A stretch of DNA of 64,000 nt. It comes from Pisaster brevispinus (taxonomy: Eukaryota > Echinodermata > Asteroidea > Forcipulatida > Asteriidae). The translations under genes were made by a program, and so were the position numbers. A model generated the notes under the pieces. The model was not told where the DNA came from, did no database searches, and saw only the letters and a list, made by a program, of their open reading frames with translations. Shown here piece after piece: positions 1-40,229 of this stretch (within the stretch, counting starts at the first letter, position 1; every line of letters starts with the position of its first letter). The stretch lies in assembly GCA_023634235.1 (NCBI GenBank), contig JAMKCF010000019.1:4340001-4404000 (forward strand). Direction: 5' to 3'.

Positions 1-480
1 AGGATTTATCAAATACAAGGGCAGTTTACACCATTTTTACGTGCGGTTAGAGATTTGTCACCCCCCCCCCCGCCACTCAAACTAGGACTCGTTCTATAGG
101 AAAATGAGTATCTCACCAAATTGAATTTGACATTTCCCTGCATCTTAAAGTAAGATGTTGGCTAGTAACTTGTTCTGTTCATTTGATTACTCGAATTTGG
201 TCATGCACTCTGCAAGTAATTCGATGCTAATGGTTGTCTTTACTCTATGGATAATTTCATTACACTGTGACAGTTACATAACAAGGGTGGACAGGGGTGG
301 CAGCCCTCCCCCACCCACTTGCACCCATCCACAGTCAGGTCGTGGAAGGGCACAAGTTATTTTTAGCCATAAAAACGTTAAAGTTTCGTATAGTTACACG
401 AATTTAAACAGGACAATATCAAAAGTTGAACCGTTTTGAGTTTTCACAAACAGCCAATTTTAGATTTGCCATTTCTTACA
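1..480. repeat. Upstream repeat copy 1 (also at 34720-35110 and 36737-37210)
   Basis: The block with a poly-C run and a hydrophobic short frame (MLMVVFTLWIISLHC, copy at 155) recurs at 34720 and 36737. It is the left edge of the tandem unit. The short frame resembles a signal peptide but no downstream exon joins it convincingly. Confidence 0.7.
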
Positions 481-1027
481 TTGAAGTACATAGCGTTGGC
501 ACGGTTCGCAAAAACGAGTCCTCTACGTATTGAGTTTTCACTAAGAGGCAAATTGCATGACCTAGATAAAGTTGATATTTCAAAGACGGCTAACGTTAAT
601 TTTGCATAGATTGTACACGACGCGCTGCGTCATTTGTAACAGTTTTAAAAAGGCGTGGCAAAAACGCACATCATGTTATGATTAAAACTGTGTTTACAAT
701 TCTTATACCGACAAAGGTAATAAAAAAGCAATTGAAAATTATTTATGACACCATAAATTGCCCGAGCGCCCTCTAGCGGAAGAACAAAACCAAATCAAAG
801 TATATTTCTAGTTAATGCCTGTAAACAAAAGTGAACATGGCTGTTGATCCATATTATCATGCCATGACACACAACACATGACAGTACAACAGATCAAAAG
901 TCAAAACCCACCAACATTTTGTAAGCACGCTGATGTTTGGCAGTTGGTCACTCTCGTAAATACTCCTAATTCGCCCACTGTTATGTTTACAAACACAAAC
1001 AAAGTTCGTTTTTTCCCTCTTCATAGG
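481..1027. other. Non-coding, unit A left flank
   Basis: AT-rich sequence matching 37211-37777 in unit B with small indels. I see no exon or element in it. Confidence 0.6.
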
Positions 1028-1162
1028 CACATCTACTGGGCAGACTCGGCGAATACATTGTAATGGGATCATAGAGAGAGCAGATCTTAACAAAGCTTAC
1101 AGACAAACCATTGTCCTTGACTCCATGGTGTTTCCGAGTGGCCTGGCTATAGACCGTCGAGG
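1028..1162 (+). pseudogene. Decayed YWTD blade-4 exon, unit A, plus strand
   Basis: After an AG acceptor it reads HIYWADSANTL, then hits TAA. One extra base near 1061-1064 separates it from the continuing frame (IIERADLNKAYRQTIVLDSM then VFPSGLAIDRR), which ends at the donor GTAAAC. Homologous to gene A exon 4 but on the opposite strand. No exon for a signal peptide or blades 1-3 was found upstream that could be supported. Confidence 0.75.
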
Positions 1163-1189
1163 TAAACTTCATCAACAGGTTTTAAATAA

Positions 1190-1500
1190 TTAAATAAGTA
1201 CAAAATAAATAGAAGAATAAATATTAAATAAAAAAATAATAATAATAAAAGAAAGGTAAAATAACAAAACGACTAAATTAATAAATGCACAAATGAATAA
1301 AAGAGTAAATGATTAATGAATAGATTAAAACATGAATACATGAAAAAAATGAACAAATGAATAACTGAATAAATGGATAAACAGATAAATGATAAGTGAA
1401 TAAATGAATAAAGTGATTTTAAAAATGATAATAAGTATAAAAAAAATACTACTAATACTAATAATAAATAAATAAGTAAATACATTTATTAGTAATTTTA
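1190..1500. repeat. Degenerate A/T-rich tetranucleotide repeat (unit A)
   Basis: AAAT/GAAT-type imprecise repeat in the intron between the two decayed YWTD exons. The matching block in unit B is about 37920-38215. Confidence 0.75.
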
Positions 1501-1684
1501 TTTCTTTCACGTTGGATTTAAAACACTCGAGTTGAATTGGTAAGTGTGAAAGTATTATGGGAATTAAACACCCGATCGTTACAGGATAACATTTGCAGGG
1601 ACATTTACAGCCAATAATGTCAGTGAAAAACTTTCAAGTTTCACTCATTAAAGAAGTACTTATTTATTGATTTATTTATTTTAG

Positions 1685-1905
1685 AAAACCGCCTGTACTG
1701 GTGCGACTCCACATTGGAAACAATTGAGCGAAGGGACCTCTCCAGCTATGTCCGGGAAGTTGTAATAGACCTAACTCCCAATAGGGGTCAATTTACACCA
1801 TTTGACTTAGTCGTCTACAACGATAACCAGTATTGGTCTGAATGGGGTACTCAGACGCTGCTTCGAGCGTCTAAGAGTGGTGCAAGGGTGCAACATTACG
1901 GTCCA
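1685..1905 (+). pseudogene. Truncated YWTD blades 5-6 exon, unit A, plus strand
   Basis: After acceptor ATTTTAG: ENRLYWCDSTLETIERRDLS, then FTPFDLVVYNDNQYWSEWGT and SGARVQHYGP. Homology to gene A exon 5 stops at YGP. From there the sequence is CAA/ACAAACA repeat, so the propeller exit and the donor are gone. The open frame running on to about 2808 is only repeat. Confidence 0.8.
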
Positions 1906-2598
1906 ACAACAACAAACAAACAACAAACAAACGAAAACAAACAAACAAACAAACACCCCAACAAACAAACAACAAACAACAAACAACAAACCACAAACAA
2001 AAAACAACAAGCAAAAAAACACCAAAAAACAGACAACAGACAACAGACAACAGACAACAGACACCAGATAAGAGACAACAGACAACAGACAACAGACAAC
2101 AGACAACAGACAACAGACAAGAGACAACAGACAACAGACAACAGACAACAGACAACAGAAAACAGAAAACAGACAACAGAAAACAGACAACAGACAACAG
2201 ACAACAGACAACAGACAACAGACAACAGACAACAGACAACAGAAAACAGACAACAGACAACAGACAACAGACAACAGACAACAGACAACAGACAACAGAC
2301 AACAGACAACAGACAACAGACAACAGACAACAGACAACAGACAACAGACAACAGACAACAGACAACAGACAACAGACAACAGACAACAGACAACAGAAAA
2401 CAGACAACAGACAACAGACAACAGACAACAGACAACAGACAACAGACAACAGACAACAGACAACAGACAACAGACAAGAGACAAGAGACAAGAGACAAGA
2501 GACAACATACAACAGACAACAGACAACAGACAACAGACAACAAACAACAAACAACAAACAAAACAAAAAACAACAAAAAACAACAACAGCAACAGCAA

Positions 2599-2630
<32 letters not shown>

Positions 2631-2667
2631 GCAACAACCAACATCAGCAGCAGCAGCAGCAGCAACA

Positions 2668-2704
<37 letters not shown>

Positions 2705-2717
2705 TAACAACAGCACC

Positions 2718-2784
<67 letters not shown>

Positions 2785-2790
2785 GCATCA
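1906..2790 (+). repeat. CAA/ACAACAG repeat invading an exon
   Basis: 1906-2030 is ACAA-type repeat. About 2030-2540 is a nearly pure heptamer ACAACAG array (about 70 copies) with occasional AGAAAAC and AGAGACA variants. 2583-2790 is CAG/CAA repeat. Long open frames here on both strands are artefacts of the repeat. Confidence 0.95.
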
Positions 2791-3205
2791 TCGTGGCCGA
2801 GCGGATAAGATCACTGGACTCAAGCTGTGGTGTTTCTGATCAGCAGAGTGTGGGTTTGAGTCCCGGTCGTGACACTTGTGTCCTTAAGCAAGACACTTAA
2901 CCATAATTGCTTCGTCCTTCGGATGGGACGTTAAGCCGTTGGTCCCGTGTGTTGTGTAACGCACGTAAAAGAACCCAGTGCACTTATCGAAAAGAGAAGG
3001 GGTCCGCCCCGGTGTTCCTGGTTTGATTGGCAGCATATTGCGCCACAGCACCTTGTAAACCATTACATAGTGCTATGTAAAGGAGTAGGTCTCATACTTC
3101 AAACATAGCCCCCAAATACCTTGCAGGAAAAATGTTGAAGCGCCTTGAGCGTCACTGAGTGACGGATATGAGCGCTATATAAATATAGCTATTATTATTA
3201 TTATC
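2791..3205 (+). mobile_element. tRNA-Leu-like SINE (SINE-1)
   Basis: The head TGGCCGAGCGGATAAG resembles a class II tRNA A box and GGGTTTGAGTCCC a B box. The body has a central block around GGGACGTTAAGCCGTTGGTC and CACGTAAAAGAACCCAGTGC, and a tail GCGCCTTGAGCGTCAC ending in ATT repeats. Absent from the otherwise matching site in unit B. Confidence 0.85.
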
Positions 3206-3669
3206 ATCATTAACAACAACCAGGACCCCCCCCCAAAAAAAAAAAAAACAACAACAACAACAACAACAACAACAAACAAATAAAACAAAAACAAAAACAA
3301 AACAAACAAACTTGCAATACATACCGGGTATACTTTAACGGAAAATATAGACACGCGCGGACAGAATTCAAGGTATAATTTCAATCATTATCTCTACTCA
3401 TCGAACGAGGAATTCTATGAACTAAATAACAAACTACCAGCGTGGAAGGGCCACTGGGGGTTGATGTGCGTTCTGATACCAGCAATTAACTTAAAAATTT
3501 ACCACGCTAATAAGAAGGAATGGTCTACCATGTAATCTATGCAGTTTAGTTTGTCTTTGAAGAGACGGTCGCTAGACTCCTGTAGCCTCCTATGTCACTA
3601 AAGGATACTCCTGCTCATGCTGATAATCGTGTCTTATAACAAATGTATTGACATGTTTGCCTTTGTCAG
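3206..3669. other. Intron of decayed plus-strand gene, unit A
   Basis: Short C and A/CAA tracts (3220-3320), then unique sequence matching 38940-39438. No gene seen. Confidence 0.6.
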
Positions 3670-3763
3670 GATTTGTGTGACAGCTCTCCCTGTATGAACG
3701 GAGGTACCTGTTTTTCCTTGACGGCTGTTTTTACTTGCCAATGTGGTTACGTTTGCCAATTCG
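3670..3763 (+). pseudogene. Broken EGF exon, unit A, plus strand
   Basis: It reads [20 protein letters not shown] and FTCQCGYVCQFG, followed by donor GTAAGC. Two lesions: the residues between Cys5 and Cys6 are reduced (CGYVC in place of [10 protein letters not shown]), and an extra G after the acceptor AG (CAGG) shifts the phase. Confidence 0.75.
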
Positions 3764-4359
3764 GTAAGCTTCAATTTATTAAATTCAATTCAATATAACA
3801 ATATTTCCGCACTCACTACCAAAAAAGACAGAATCATTTGACAAAAATGTTATATTACAAAACAAGCAAAGACTGAATATGACCAATGATATTGATTTTG
3901 GAAAAGTTAACAGTCTTAGCTGTGAGTGAGGAAGCTGTTCAAATAAGCTGAAGCTTGTGGGCAACAGCCCTAGACAAGGAAAGACAACATAACAAAAAAA
4001 AAATTGACAGGAGAGAATGCAAAATGTACTTGTTATGAGCTAATTATACAGATAATGCCCAAGAAGAAATGAACAAATTAGGACCAGCTAGAGGCATAAA
4101 CAAAAAGAGAGCTGAAGACGAGCAGTGGAGTCGGGAGAGGAAGCTATTGTTACATACAAATGAGCGAGTAGGGCTCTTTTGAACGAGGCTTTAAAATGAC
4201 ACGCAAACAGAAGACTGATTTAAGCTGGGCATACATCATCTATTATTCGATAAATGCCGTTACTTAGGTGGTTTGAAATAATTGTATATAATATATTTGT
4301 CAGGAAGCTGACGCAAATGACCAGCAACCTTTTCCTAACTGCTTTTTTTCCATTTCCAG
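3764..4359. other. Intron between the two decayed EGF exons, unit A
   Basis: Closely matches 39533-40130. No coding or element structure recognised. Confidence 0.6.
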
Positions 4360-4456
4360 ATTTTTGTAGTAGCTCTCCCTGTATAGTTGGAGGTATGTGC
4401 ATTTTTTTCGGATTGCAATTGTGCTCCTGGTTACGGAGGAAAACTTTGCAATCTTG
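4360..4456 (+). pseudogene. Frameshifted EGF exon, unit A, plus strand
   Basis: Acceptor TTTCCAG, donor GTAAGC. It starts DFCSSSPCIVGGMC, then a run of seven T puts the exon out of frame; in the shifted frame it recovers CAPGYGGKLCNL. Related to gene A exon 7 (same short loop). Confidence 0.75.
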
Positions 4457-5455
4457 GTAAGCTAGTTGAACACAATAATAATCGTTGGTATTTGCAGATT
4501 CTATTAATTATATAAATATCCTTTGGTTACAAACATTGACAATTGCAAGGGCGACCTTGGGTATCACAAAGTATACAACAGTTTATGTACTGATATAACA
4601 AATCTGCCCCTTTGTCCTTATTATAAAAAGAGCTGTTGTACCATTTTCTATTTTGAGGTAGAACAACTTTATTTATTTATCAGTGATGTGCATTCAGTAC
4701 TAGTATTAATGTGATACATGATAAACAGTTTCATTTCGAGTATTTTTGGCAACTGGTTGGCAAAACTGTCGACTGCAACTTCGCAAAAGAAAGGCAAAGA
4801 ATGCATCTACAAGCAAAACAGTAAATACTTATCATATCAAGTTTTTCCGATTGTAACGCCGTATAAATCTATTGTAAACCAGCTTTCACAGATCTTCCGA
4901 AGCACTTATTGCTCTACTATTTTGTTGTTCTTATTTTTTCATCCGAAAAGATTGGTACTTAAAAAACATTTCCATTAAACGCAGAAAGGAAGCTGGAACT
5001 ACAAAACTTCCGGGTCAAAATTGACCCGGATTGACCTGTGAGGCCTAACCCATTTTCTGGGTCAGTGTAACTCAGAATCTGTGTATAAATCAAGGTTATT
5101 TCTGACACGGGAGGAGTTAGAGCGTAATTGTTTTATATTTCTGAGTTTCTGAATCTGATTTTTTAAAGGCCTCATTTACATCCGCATTAAAATAAAGAAA
5201 GTTATACTCTGCTAAATTACATTTTAAATATCAAACACGTGCTTGCTTTACTCATTACGATTATTCATAATAATAACATTTAACACAATATAAAGTTGGT
5301 ATAATTCATTTTTGTATGGAAGTCACCCGCCACTAGGCCAAAGTTGAGGGTTTCATGAAAAAAGCAAAACAAAAAGTTGGAAAAAAGGGAGGGCCAAAAA
5401 GGTCGAGTTGTCTTTTTTGCAACAGCTTGTGAGCTTGTGAGAAAACAAGATACAA
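4457..5455. other. Space between the plus-strand pseudogene and the gene A stop
   Basis: Convergent intergenic stretch that must hold the 3'UTR of gene A (reading right to left). It contains a perfect 20-bp palindrome at 5010-5029. Matches 40230-41263 in unit B. No clear poly(A) site was chosen. Confidence 0.55.
5010..5029. other. Perfect 20-bp palindrome
   Basis: CCGGGTCAAAATTGACCCGG is its own reverse complement. The unit B copy at 40803-40822 has one mismatch (CCGGGCC). Confidence 0.9.
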
Positions 5456-33169
<27,714 letters not shown>

Positions 33170-34719
33170 GATGAAGCTACCTGAGGCAAAACAAATGTTA
33201 TTGTCTAGCAATTTTAAACACTCACTAGACCCTAGTCCACCGTAAACCCTTGCACTTAAAACAGAATTCCAAAGGGGCAACCAACTGTAATATTTACGTT
33301 CTGCTGGAAACATAACATGTTTGTCTTAAAAGGAAAATAACATGACATTTTCATTAGTTCTTGCGAAAGGAATACTTCGGCGTCACAGCCAAATAAGCGG
33401 CTAAATACTATCCCAAAGTAAGTTGTAAAAAATGTAATGTTTCTTTACTTGAAATTTCTTTGTAATGGCTCTTTAGGTAAAGGCTTGCAATTAGTCGGAA
33501 GTAGCTTTAAAAAAACGTGATAATGCGCAAGTGCGTATACGAACTTGACGTAATGACTTATTGGTCTGGTGGTAACACTTCCATTTCAAAATATCCACAA
33601 TATAAATGGACTGCTCGGGGATATCTTGAGGGTTGGAAATTGAATTATGGCGAGGTCGCCACAAGTTACCCTGGACAAGTTTTGAAAAGGTGCCTCAGGA
33701 TTGTCATACTTTCGTCGTCACGAACTGCCAATTCTTAAAAAAAAACTTACATTTAAGTAAATACTATTGACATCAACTTTTTAAAAACAAGTTTGAAGTC
33801 ATAAAACGTTAAAGTTTCGTAACTAAACTAAATAGAAGAATGACAATATCAAAACATTAACCATTTTGAGTTTTCACGAACAGCCAACATTTGTACAAGA
33901 CGCGCTGCGTCAGTTGTAGTAAACAGTTATTAAACTAGCCTACTCAGTAGTTAAACTCACTATGATAACAACATTTGCATGATTTAAGATATGCACTTTC
34001 ATAGCTGGTAAAATGTTAGAGTTTAATTTTCAAAGTCTCCGAAACAATAATTTCAATACTTAAACTTCAAACGCGATTTTCTCCAAGCTACAAGGGCAAA
34101 ATTTTCTCTCCGTCAAAACGGTGACGAGTTATGTCGTATTTGTGTCGTAATCAGAATAAGAATACATGTAAACGGAAAATGTCACGCTTACCAAGTTTGA
34201 CTCTCCGTTGACGTCAAAATCTATCAAACTTAAGCTCGTAGGGCCTAACACTGACTGTCCAGTACTTACTTAGTGTAATCAATATAGTGTAACTAGGCAT
34301 AATAGCCTAGTTCAGGTAAAGAATGCCATCTATAGTTGAGTGATTTTCAAAGAAAACAAAATTATGCATTGCCACTGATTTTGTCAATGTATTATTGCCA
34401 ACTATGATTGGTTATTGTGCGCGAATAGTGCCGTTTCGCAAACATGCGCAGTGGTGATTATCAGGGACTTTCCATACCGTTCCGTGTGTTACGTGCATGG
34501 TTTTGCTTGTCTGGTCAACAACGGCTGCTGCTACCCAGTTAGGTACGAAGCTCGATAATTGGAACACTTAACAACAAAAAGAAGTACGGGGGTGTTTTGA
34601 ATCATCATTTACTTTTTCAGAGCAAAATTTCAAACATGACTTACACAAATGCACTGACCCATTGTTCTCAGAATGATGTCATCAGATGTTTTGGATGTTG
34701 ACACACTTTGCACCGGAAG
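33170..34719. other. Upstream region of gene A
   Basis: Presumed promoter side of the minus-strand gene. I did not find a convincing TATA box. 33780-34700 is repeated in diverged form at 35560-36730. Confidence 0.5.
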
Positions 34720-36736
34720 GATTTATCAAAATACAATGGCAGTTTACACCATTTTTACGTGCGGTTAGAGATTTGTCACCCCCCCCCCCCCGCCACTCAA
34801 ATTAGGACTCGTTCTATAAAAGGAAAATGAGTATCTCACAAAATTGAATTTGACATTTCCCTGCATCTTAAAGTAAGATGTTGCTGAAAGTGTTAAGGTT
34901 AGCTAGTAACTTGTTCTGTTCATTTGATTACTCGAATTTTGTCATGCACTCTGCAAGTAATTCGAAGCTAATGGTTGTCTTTACTCTATGGATAATTTCA
35001 TTACACTGTAACAGTGGCATAACAAGGGTGGACAGGGGTGGCAGCCCTCCCCCATCCCCCACCCCCGCTTGCACCCATCCACAGTCAGGTCGTGGAAGGG
35101 CACAAGTTAATCCTCCAATTGTGTCTATGTCTCCCTCTTGGGGTCAGATCCAAAATTACCCCTACGGGACTGGACGGAAAATGAAGCACATTCGGTTGTT
35201 AAAAAACATAGGGCCTATATACAATTAGTTACTAAAAATTCAACTGTGATTGCTCTTAACGTTGCGCTTTTGCCAAATCAAACTCAAACATTTGGAAAAT
35301 GGTGAACTAAAGTTTAAAAAGAGTGACGTTTTAGCGCAAACCTTTCATTTAACCAAACAGATGGGCTGAAACGATTTCAGAAGTTCAGAGGGCAACCAAT
35401 GTGCAAGCCATAAAAACGTTAAAGTTTCGTATAGTTACACGAATTAAAACAGGACAATATCAAAAGTTGAACCGACAATTAAAAAAAACCTTACATTTTG
35501 GCAAATCGGTTTTTACACAGTTTGGATGTTACTACTGACATAAACTTTTTTTAAACAAGTTTCAAGTCATATAACGTTAAAGTTTCGTTGTTAAACTAAT
35601 TAGAAGGACAATATCAAAACATTTACCATTTTGAGTTTTCACGAACAGTCAATTTTCAATTTGCATTTTGTTTTTTACATTGACGTACAGGTGCCAGAAC
35701 ACTGTGCGTATGGAGTTTTCACGAAGGGGCATTTTACATGACTTAGATAATTTGTTTTTTAAAGAACAACCAAATGTTTTACACGACAGGCTGCGTCAGT
35801 TGTATTAAACAGTTTACTAGCCAACTCATTAGTTAAACTTACTATGCTAAAAATAACAACATTTGCATGATTTAAGATCTGCACTTACATAGTTGGTAAA
35901 ACGTTAGAGTTTAATTGGCAAACAGTCTCCGAAACAATAATTTCAATACTTTAACTTCAAACGTGATTTTCTCCATACTTAAAGTTTAGCTACAAGGGCA
36001 ACATTTTCTCTATGTCAAAACGGTGACGAATTGTGTCGTTTATGTGTTGTAAAGAGAACAAGAATACATGAACGGGAGAAAATGTCACGCTTACCAAATT
36101 TGACTCTCCGTCGTCGTCAAAATCTATCAGACACTTAAGCCTACACTCTACTTCCTTTTTGGCACTTGGAAACATATAGTATAACTTGGCATAGCCTAGT
36201 TCAGGTAGGTTTAAAAATAATAGAATGCCTTTTATATGGTCGAGTGATTATCAAAGAAACAAAATTTTATGCATCGCCACTGTTTTTGTCAACATACAAT
36301 CGCGAATGTTTTTCATTGTGCGCGAATAATGCCGTTTCCACAACATGCTCACGGGGTGAATACCAGGGACTATCCATACCGTCCCTTGATACGTACTTGC
36401 ATAGTTTCGGTTGTTTGGTCAACAAAGACTGCTGATACCCAGTTGGGTATTTAGCTCGTAAGTTTGACCACTTAAACAAAAATATACGGGTATGTTTTGA
36501 GTCATTACAAACTTTTTTCAGAGCAAAAATTGAAACACGACGTCTTTGGATTTTAACAACTAATGGGTCTTTACATTCCAAGGGAAAATATTTTGTCAGT
36601 CAAAATGTCAAATTAAAGGCTGTTTTGATTGAGTTTTATTGAAAGTCAGGAATGAACCAAAACATCCCCTTACACAATGTACAGACCCATTTTCCTCAGA
36701 ATGAGGTCATCAGATGTTTTAGATGTTGCCCCTAGA
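34720..36736. repeat. Tandem duplicate block at the unit A/B junction
   Basis: The upstream repeat at 34720-35110 recurs at 36737. The intervening 35400-36730 repeats motifs of 33780-34700 (AACGTTAAAGTTTCGT, GGCTGCGTCAGTTGTA). Confidence 0.75.
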
Positions 36737-37777
36737 AGGATTTATCAAATACAAGGGCAGTTTACACCATTTTTACGTGCGGTTAGAGATTTGTCACCCC
36801 CCCCCCCCGCCACTCAAACTAGGACTCGTTCTATAGGAAAATGAGTATCTCACCAAATTGAATTTGAAATTTCCCTGCATCTTAAAGTAAGATGTTGGCT
36901 AGTAACTTGTTCTGTTCATTTGATTACTCGAATTTGGTCATGCACTCTGCAAGTAATTCGATGCTAATGGTTGTCTTTACTCTATGGATAATTTCATTAC
37001 ACTGTAAAAGTTACATAACAAGGGTGGACAGGGGTGGCAGCCCTCCCCCACCCCACTTGCACCCATCCACAGTCAGGTCGTGGAAGGGCACAAGTTATTT
37101 TTAGCCATAAAAACGTTAAAGTTTCGTATAGTTACACGAATTTAAACAGGACAATATCAAAAGTTGAACCGTTTTGAGTTTTCACAAACAGCCAATTTTA
37201 GACTTGTCATTTCTTACATAACATTGAAGTACATAGCATTGGCACGGTTCGAAAAACGAGTCCTCTACGTATTGAGTTTTCACTAAGAGGCAAATTGCAT
37301 GACCTAGATAAAGTTGATATTTAAAAGACGGCTAACGTTTATTTTGCATAGATTGTACACGACGCGCTGCGTCATTTGTAACAGTTTAAAAAAGGCGTGG
37401 CAAAAACGCACATCATATTATTAAAACTGTGTTTACAATTCTTACAACTTTATACCGACAAAGGTAAAAAATAAGCAACTGAAAATTATTTATGACACCA
37501 TAAATTGCCCGAGCGCCCTCTAGCGGAAGTACAAAACCAAATTAAAGTATATTTCTAGTTAATGCCTGTAAACAAAAGTGAGCACGCTGTACATGGCTGT
37601 TGAACCACATTATCATGCCCTGACACACAACACATTAAAGTAAAACAGGTCCAAAGTCAAAGCCCACCAACAGTTTGTAAGCACGCTGCTGTTTGGCAGT
37701 TGGTCACTCTCGTAAATACTCCTAATTCGCCCTCTGTTATGTTTACAAACACAAAGTTCGTTTTTCCCTCTTCACAG
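36737..37777. repeat. Left end of unit B
   Basis: Nearly identical to 1-1027 apart from small indels; this places the unit length at about 36.7 kb. Confidence 0.85.
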
Positions 37778-37902
37778 GCACATCTACTTGGCAGACTCGG
37801 CGAATACATTGTAATGGGATCATAGAGAGAGCAAATCTTAACGGAGCTTACAGACAAACCCCATGGTGTTTCCGAGTGGCCTGGCTATAGATCGTTGAGG
37901 TA
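37778..37902 (+). pseudogene. Decayed YWTD blade-4 exon, unit B, plus strand
   Basis: Same frameshift and TAA as the unit A copy (HIYLADSANTL then stop), plus a deletion of the bases coding TIVLDS and a TGA near the donor (ATCGTTGAGGTAAAC). The Trp of YWAD is now Leu. Confidence 0.75.
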
Positions 37903-38401
37903 AACCTCATCAACAGGTTTCAAATAAATACAAAATAAACAGATGAATAAATATAAATTTAAAAAATAATAATAAAATAAAGGTAAAATAAATAAACGAC
38001 TAAATTAATAAATACACACATGGATAAAAGAGTAAATGAATAATGAATAAATGGATAGATTAAAACATGAATACATGAATAAATGAACAAATGAATAAAT
38101 GAATAAGTTAATAAAACAATAAATGAATAAAGTGATTTAAAAAATGATAAAAATGATAGACAGGTATTTAAAAAAAATAGTAAATAAATAAATAAATACA
38201 ATTATTAGTAATAACATTTCTTTCATGTTGGATTTAAAACACTCGAGAGCAATTGGTAAGTGTGAATGTATTATGGGAATTAAACACCCGATCGTTACAG
38301 GATAACCTTTGCAGGGACATTTACAGCCAATAATGTCAGTGAAAAACTTTCAAGTTTCACTCATTAAAGAAGTACTTATTTATTGATTTATTGATTTCTA
38401 G

Positions 38402-38625
38402 ATAACCACCTGTACTGGTGCGACTCCACATTGGAAACAATTGAGCGAAGGGACCTTTCCAGCTACGTTTGGGAAGTTGTGATAGACCCAACTCCCAATG
38501 AAGGTGAATTTGCACAATTGGACTTAGTCGTCTACAACGATAACCAGTATTGGTCTGACTGGGGTACTCAGACGCTGCTTGGAGCGTGTAAGAGTGGTGC
38601 AATGGTGCAACCTTACGGTCCAACA
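38402..38625 (+). pseudogene. Truncated YWTD blades 5-6 exon, unit B, plus strand
   Basis: After acceptor TTTCTAG: DNHLYWCDSTLETIERRDLS, then LDLVVYNDNQYWSDWGTQTL and QPYGP, after which CAA repeats begin at exactly the same codon as in unit A. Confidence 0.8.
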
Positions 38626-38945
38626 ACAAAAACAAACAAACATCAAACAACAAACAACAAACAACAAACAACAAACAACAAACAACAAACAACAAACAAC
38701 AAACAACAAACAACAGACAACAAACAACAAACAATAAACAACAAACAACAGCAACAGCAACAGCGACAGCAACAGTAACAGCAACAACCATCATCATCAG
38801 CAGCAGCAGCATCAACAACAGCAGCAGCATCAACAACAGCAACAGCAGCAGCAGCAGTAGCAGCATCAACAGCAACAACAGCAGCAGCAACAACAACAAG
38901 AACAACATCAACAACAACGGCAACAACAACAACAACATCATATCA
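38626..38945 (+). repeat. CAAACAA and CAG/CAA repeat invading an exon, unit B
   Basis: Counterpart of 1906-2790 without the long heptamer array and without the SINE. Confidence 0.93.
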
Positions 38946-39439
38946 TTAACAACCAGAAACCCCCCCCCCCCCCTAAAAAAAAAAACCCCCAAAACACACA
39001 CAAACAACACAAAACACAAAACAAAACAAAACCCAAACACACACACACAAACGAAAAAAGAAAAGAAAAAAAACAACAACAACAAACAAACGAACAAACA
39101 AAACAAAAACAATGCAAAAACAAAACAAACAAATTTGCAATACATACCGGGTATACTTTAACGGAAAATATAGACACGTGCGGACATAATTCGAAAGTAT
39201 GATTTCAATGAAAATATCTACTGAAAGAACGAGGAATTCTATAAACTAAATAACAAACTACCAGCATGGAAGGGCCACTGGGGGTTGATGTGCGATCTGA
39301 TAACTTAAAGATTTACCACGCTAATAGGAAGGAATGGTCGCTAGACTCCGGTAGCCTCCTATGTCACTAAAGGATACTCCTGCTCATGCTGATAATCGTG
39401 TCTAATAACAAATCTCTTGATATGTTTGCCTTTGTCAGG

Positions 39440-39532
39440 ATTTTTGTGACAGCTCTCCCTGTATGAACGGAGGTACCTGTTTTTCCTTGACGGCTGTTTT
39501 TACTTGCCAATGTGGTTACGTTTGCCAATTCG
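39440..39532 (+). pseudogene. Broken EGF exon, unit B, plus strand
   Basis: Same internal loss (CQCGYVCQF) and the same extra G after the acceptor as at 3670, so both lesions predate the unit duplication. Donor GTAAGC is kept. Confidence 0.75.
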
Positions 39533-40130
39533 GTAAGCTTCAATTTATTAAATTCAATTCAATATAACAATGTTTCCGCACTCACTACCAAAAAAGACAG
39601 AATCATTTGACAAAAAATTGATATTACAAAACAAGCAAAGACTGAACATGACCAATGATATTGATTTTGGAAAAGTTAACAGTCTAAGCTGTGAGTGAGG
39701 AAGCTGTTCAAATAAGCTGAAGCTTGTGGGCAACAGCCCTAGACAAGCAAAGACAACATAACAAAACACAAAAATGGACAGGAGAGAATGCAAAATGTAC
39801 TTGTTATGAGCTAATTATACAGATAATGCCCAAAAAGTAATGAAAAAAATTAGGACCAGCTAGAGGCATAAACAAAAAGAGAGCTGAAGACGAGCAGTGG
39901 AGTTGGGAGAGGAAGCTATTGTTACATACAAATGAGCGAGTAGGGCTCTTTTGAACGAGGCTTTAAAATGACGCACAAACAGAAGACTGATTTAAGTTGG
40001 GCATACATCATCTGTTATTCGATAAATGCCGTTACTTAGGTGGTTCGAAATAATTGTATATAATATATTTGTCAGGAAGCTGACGCGAATGACCAGCAAC
40101 CTTTTCCTAACTTTTTTTTTCCATTTCCAG

Positions 40131-40229
40131 ATTTTTGTAGTAGCTCTCCCTGTATAATTGGAGGTATGTGCATTTTTTTTTCGGATTGCCATTGTGCTCC
40201 TGGTTACGGAGGAAAACTTTGCAATCTTG
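40131..40229 (+). pseudogene. EGF exon with lost donor, unit B, plus strand
   Basis: 99 nt. The T run is two longer than in unit A, so this copy is in frame (DFCSSSPCIIGGMCIFFSDC then HCAPGYGGKLCNL). Its donor has mutated from GTAAGC to TTAAGC. Confidence 0.72.

Noticed and set aside
1714..2808. 364-codon open frame rich in Gln/Asn/Thr
   Set aside because: Only its first ~63 codons are a relic exon; the rest is ACAACAG and CAA/CAG repeat, open on both strands in several frames.
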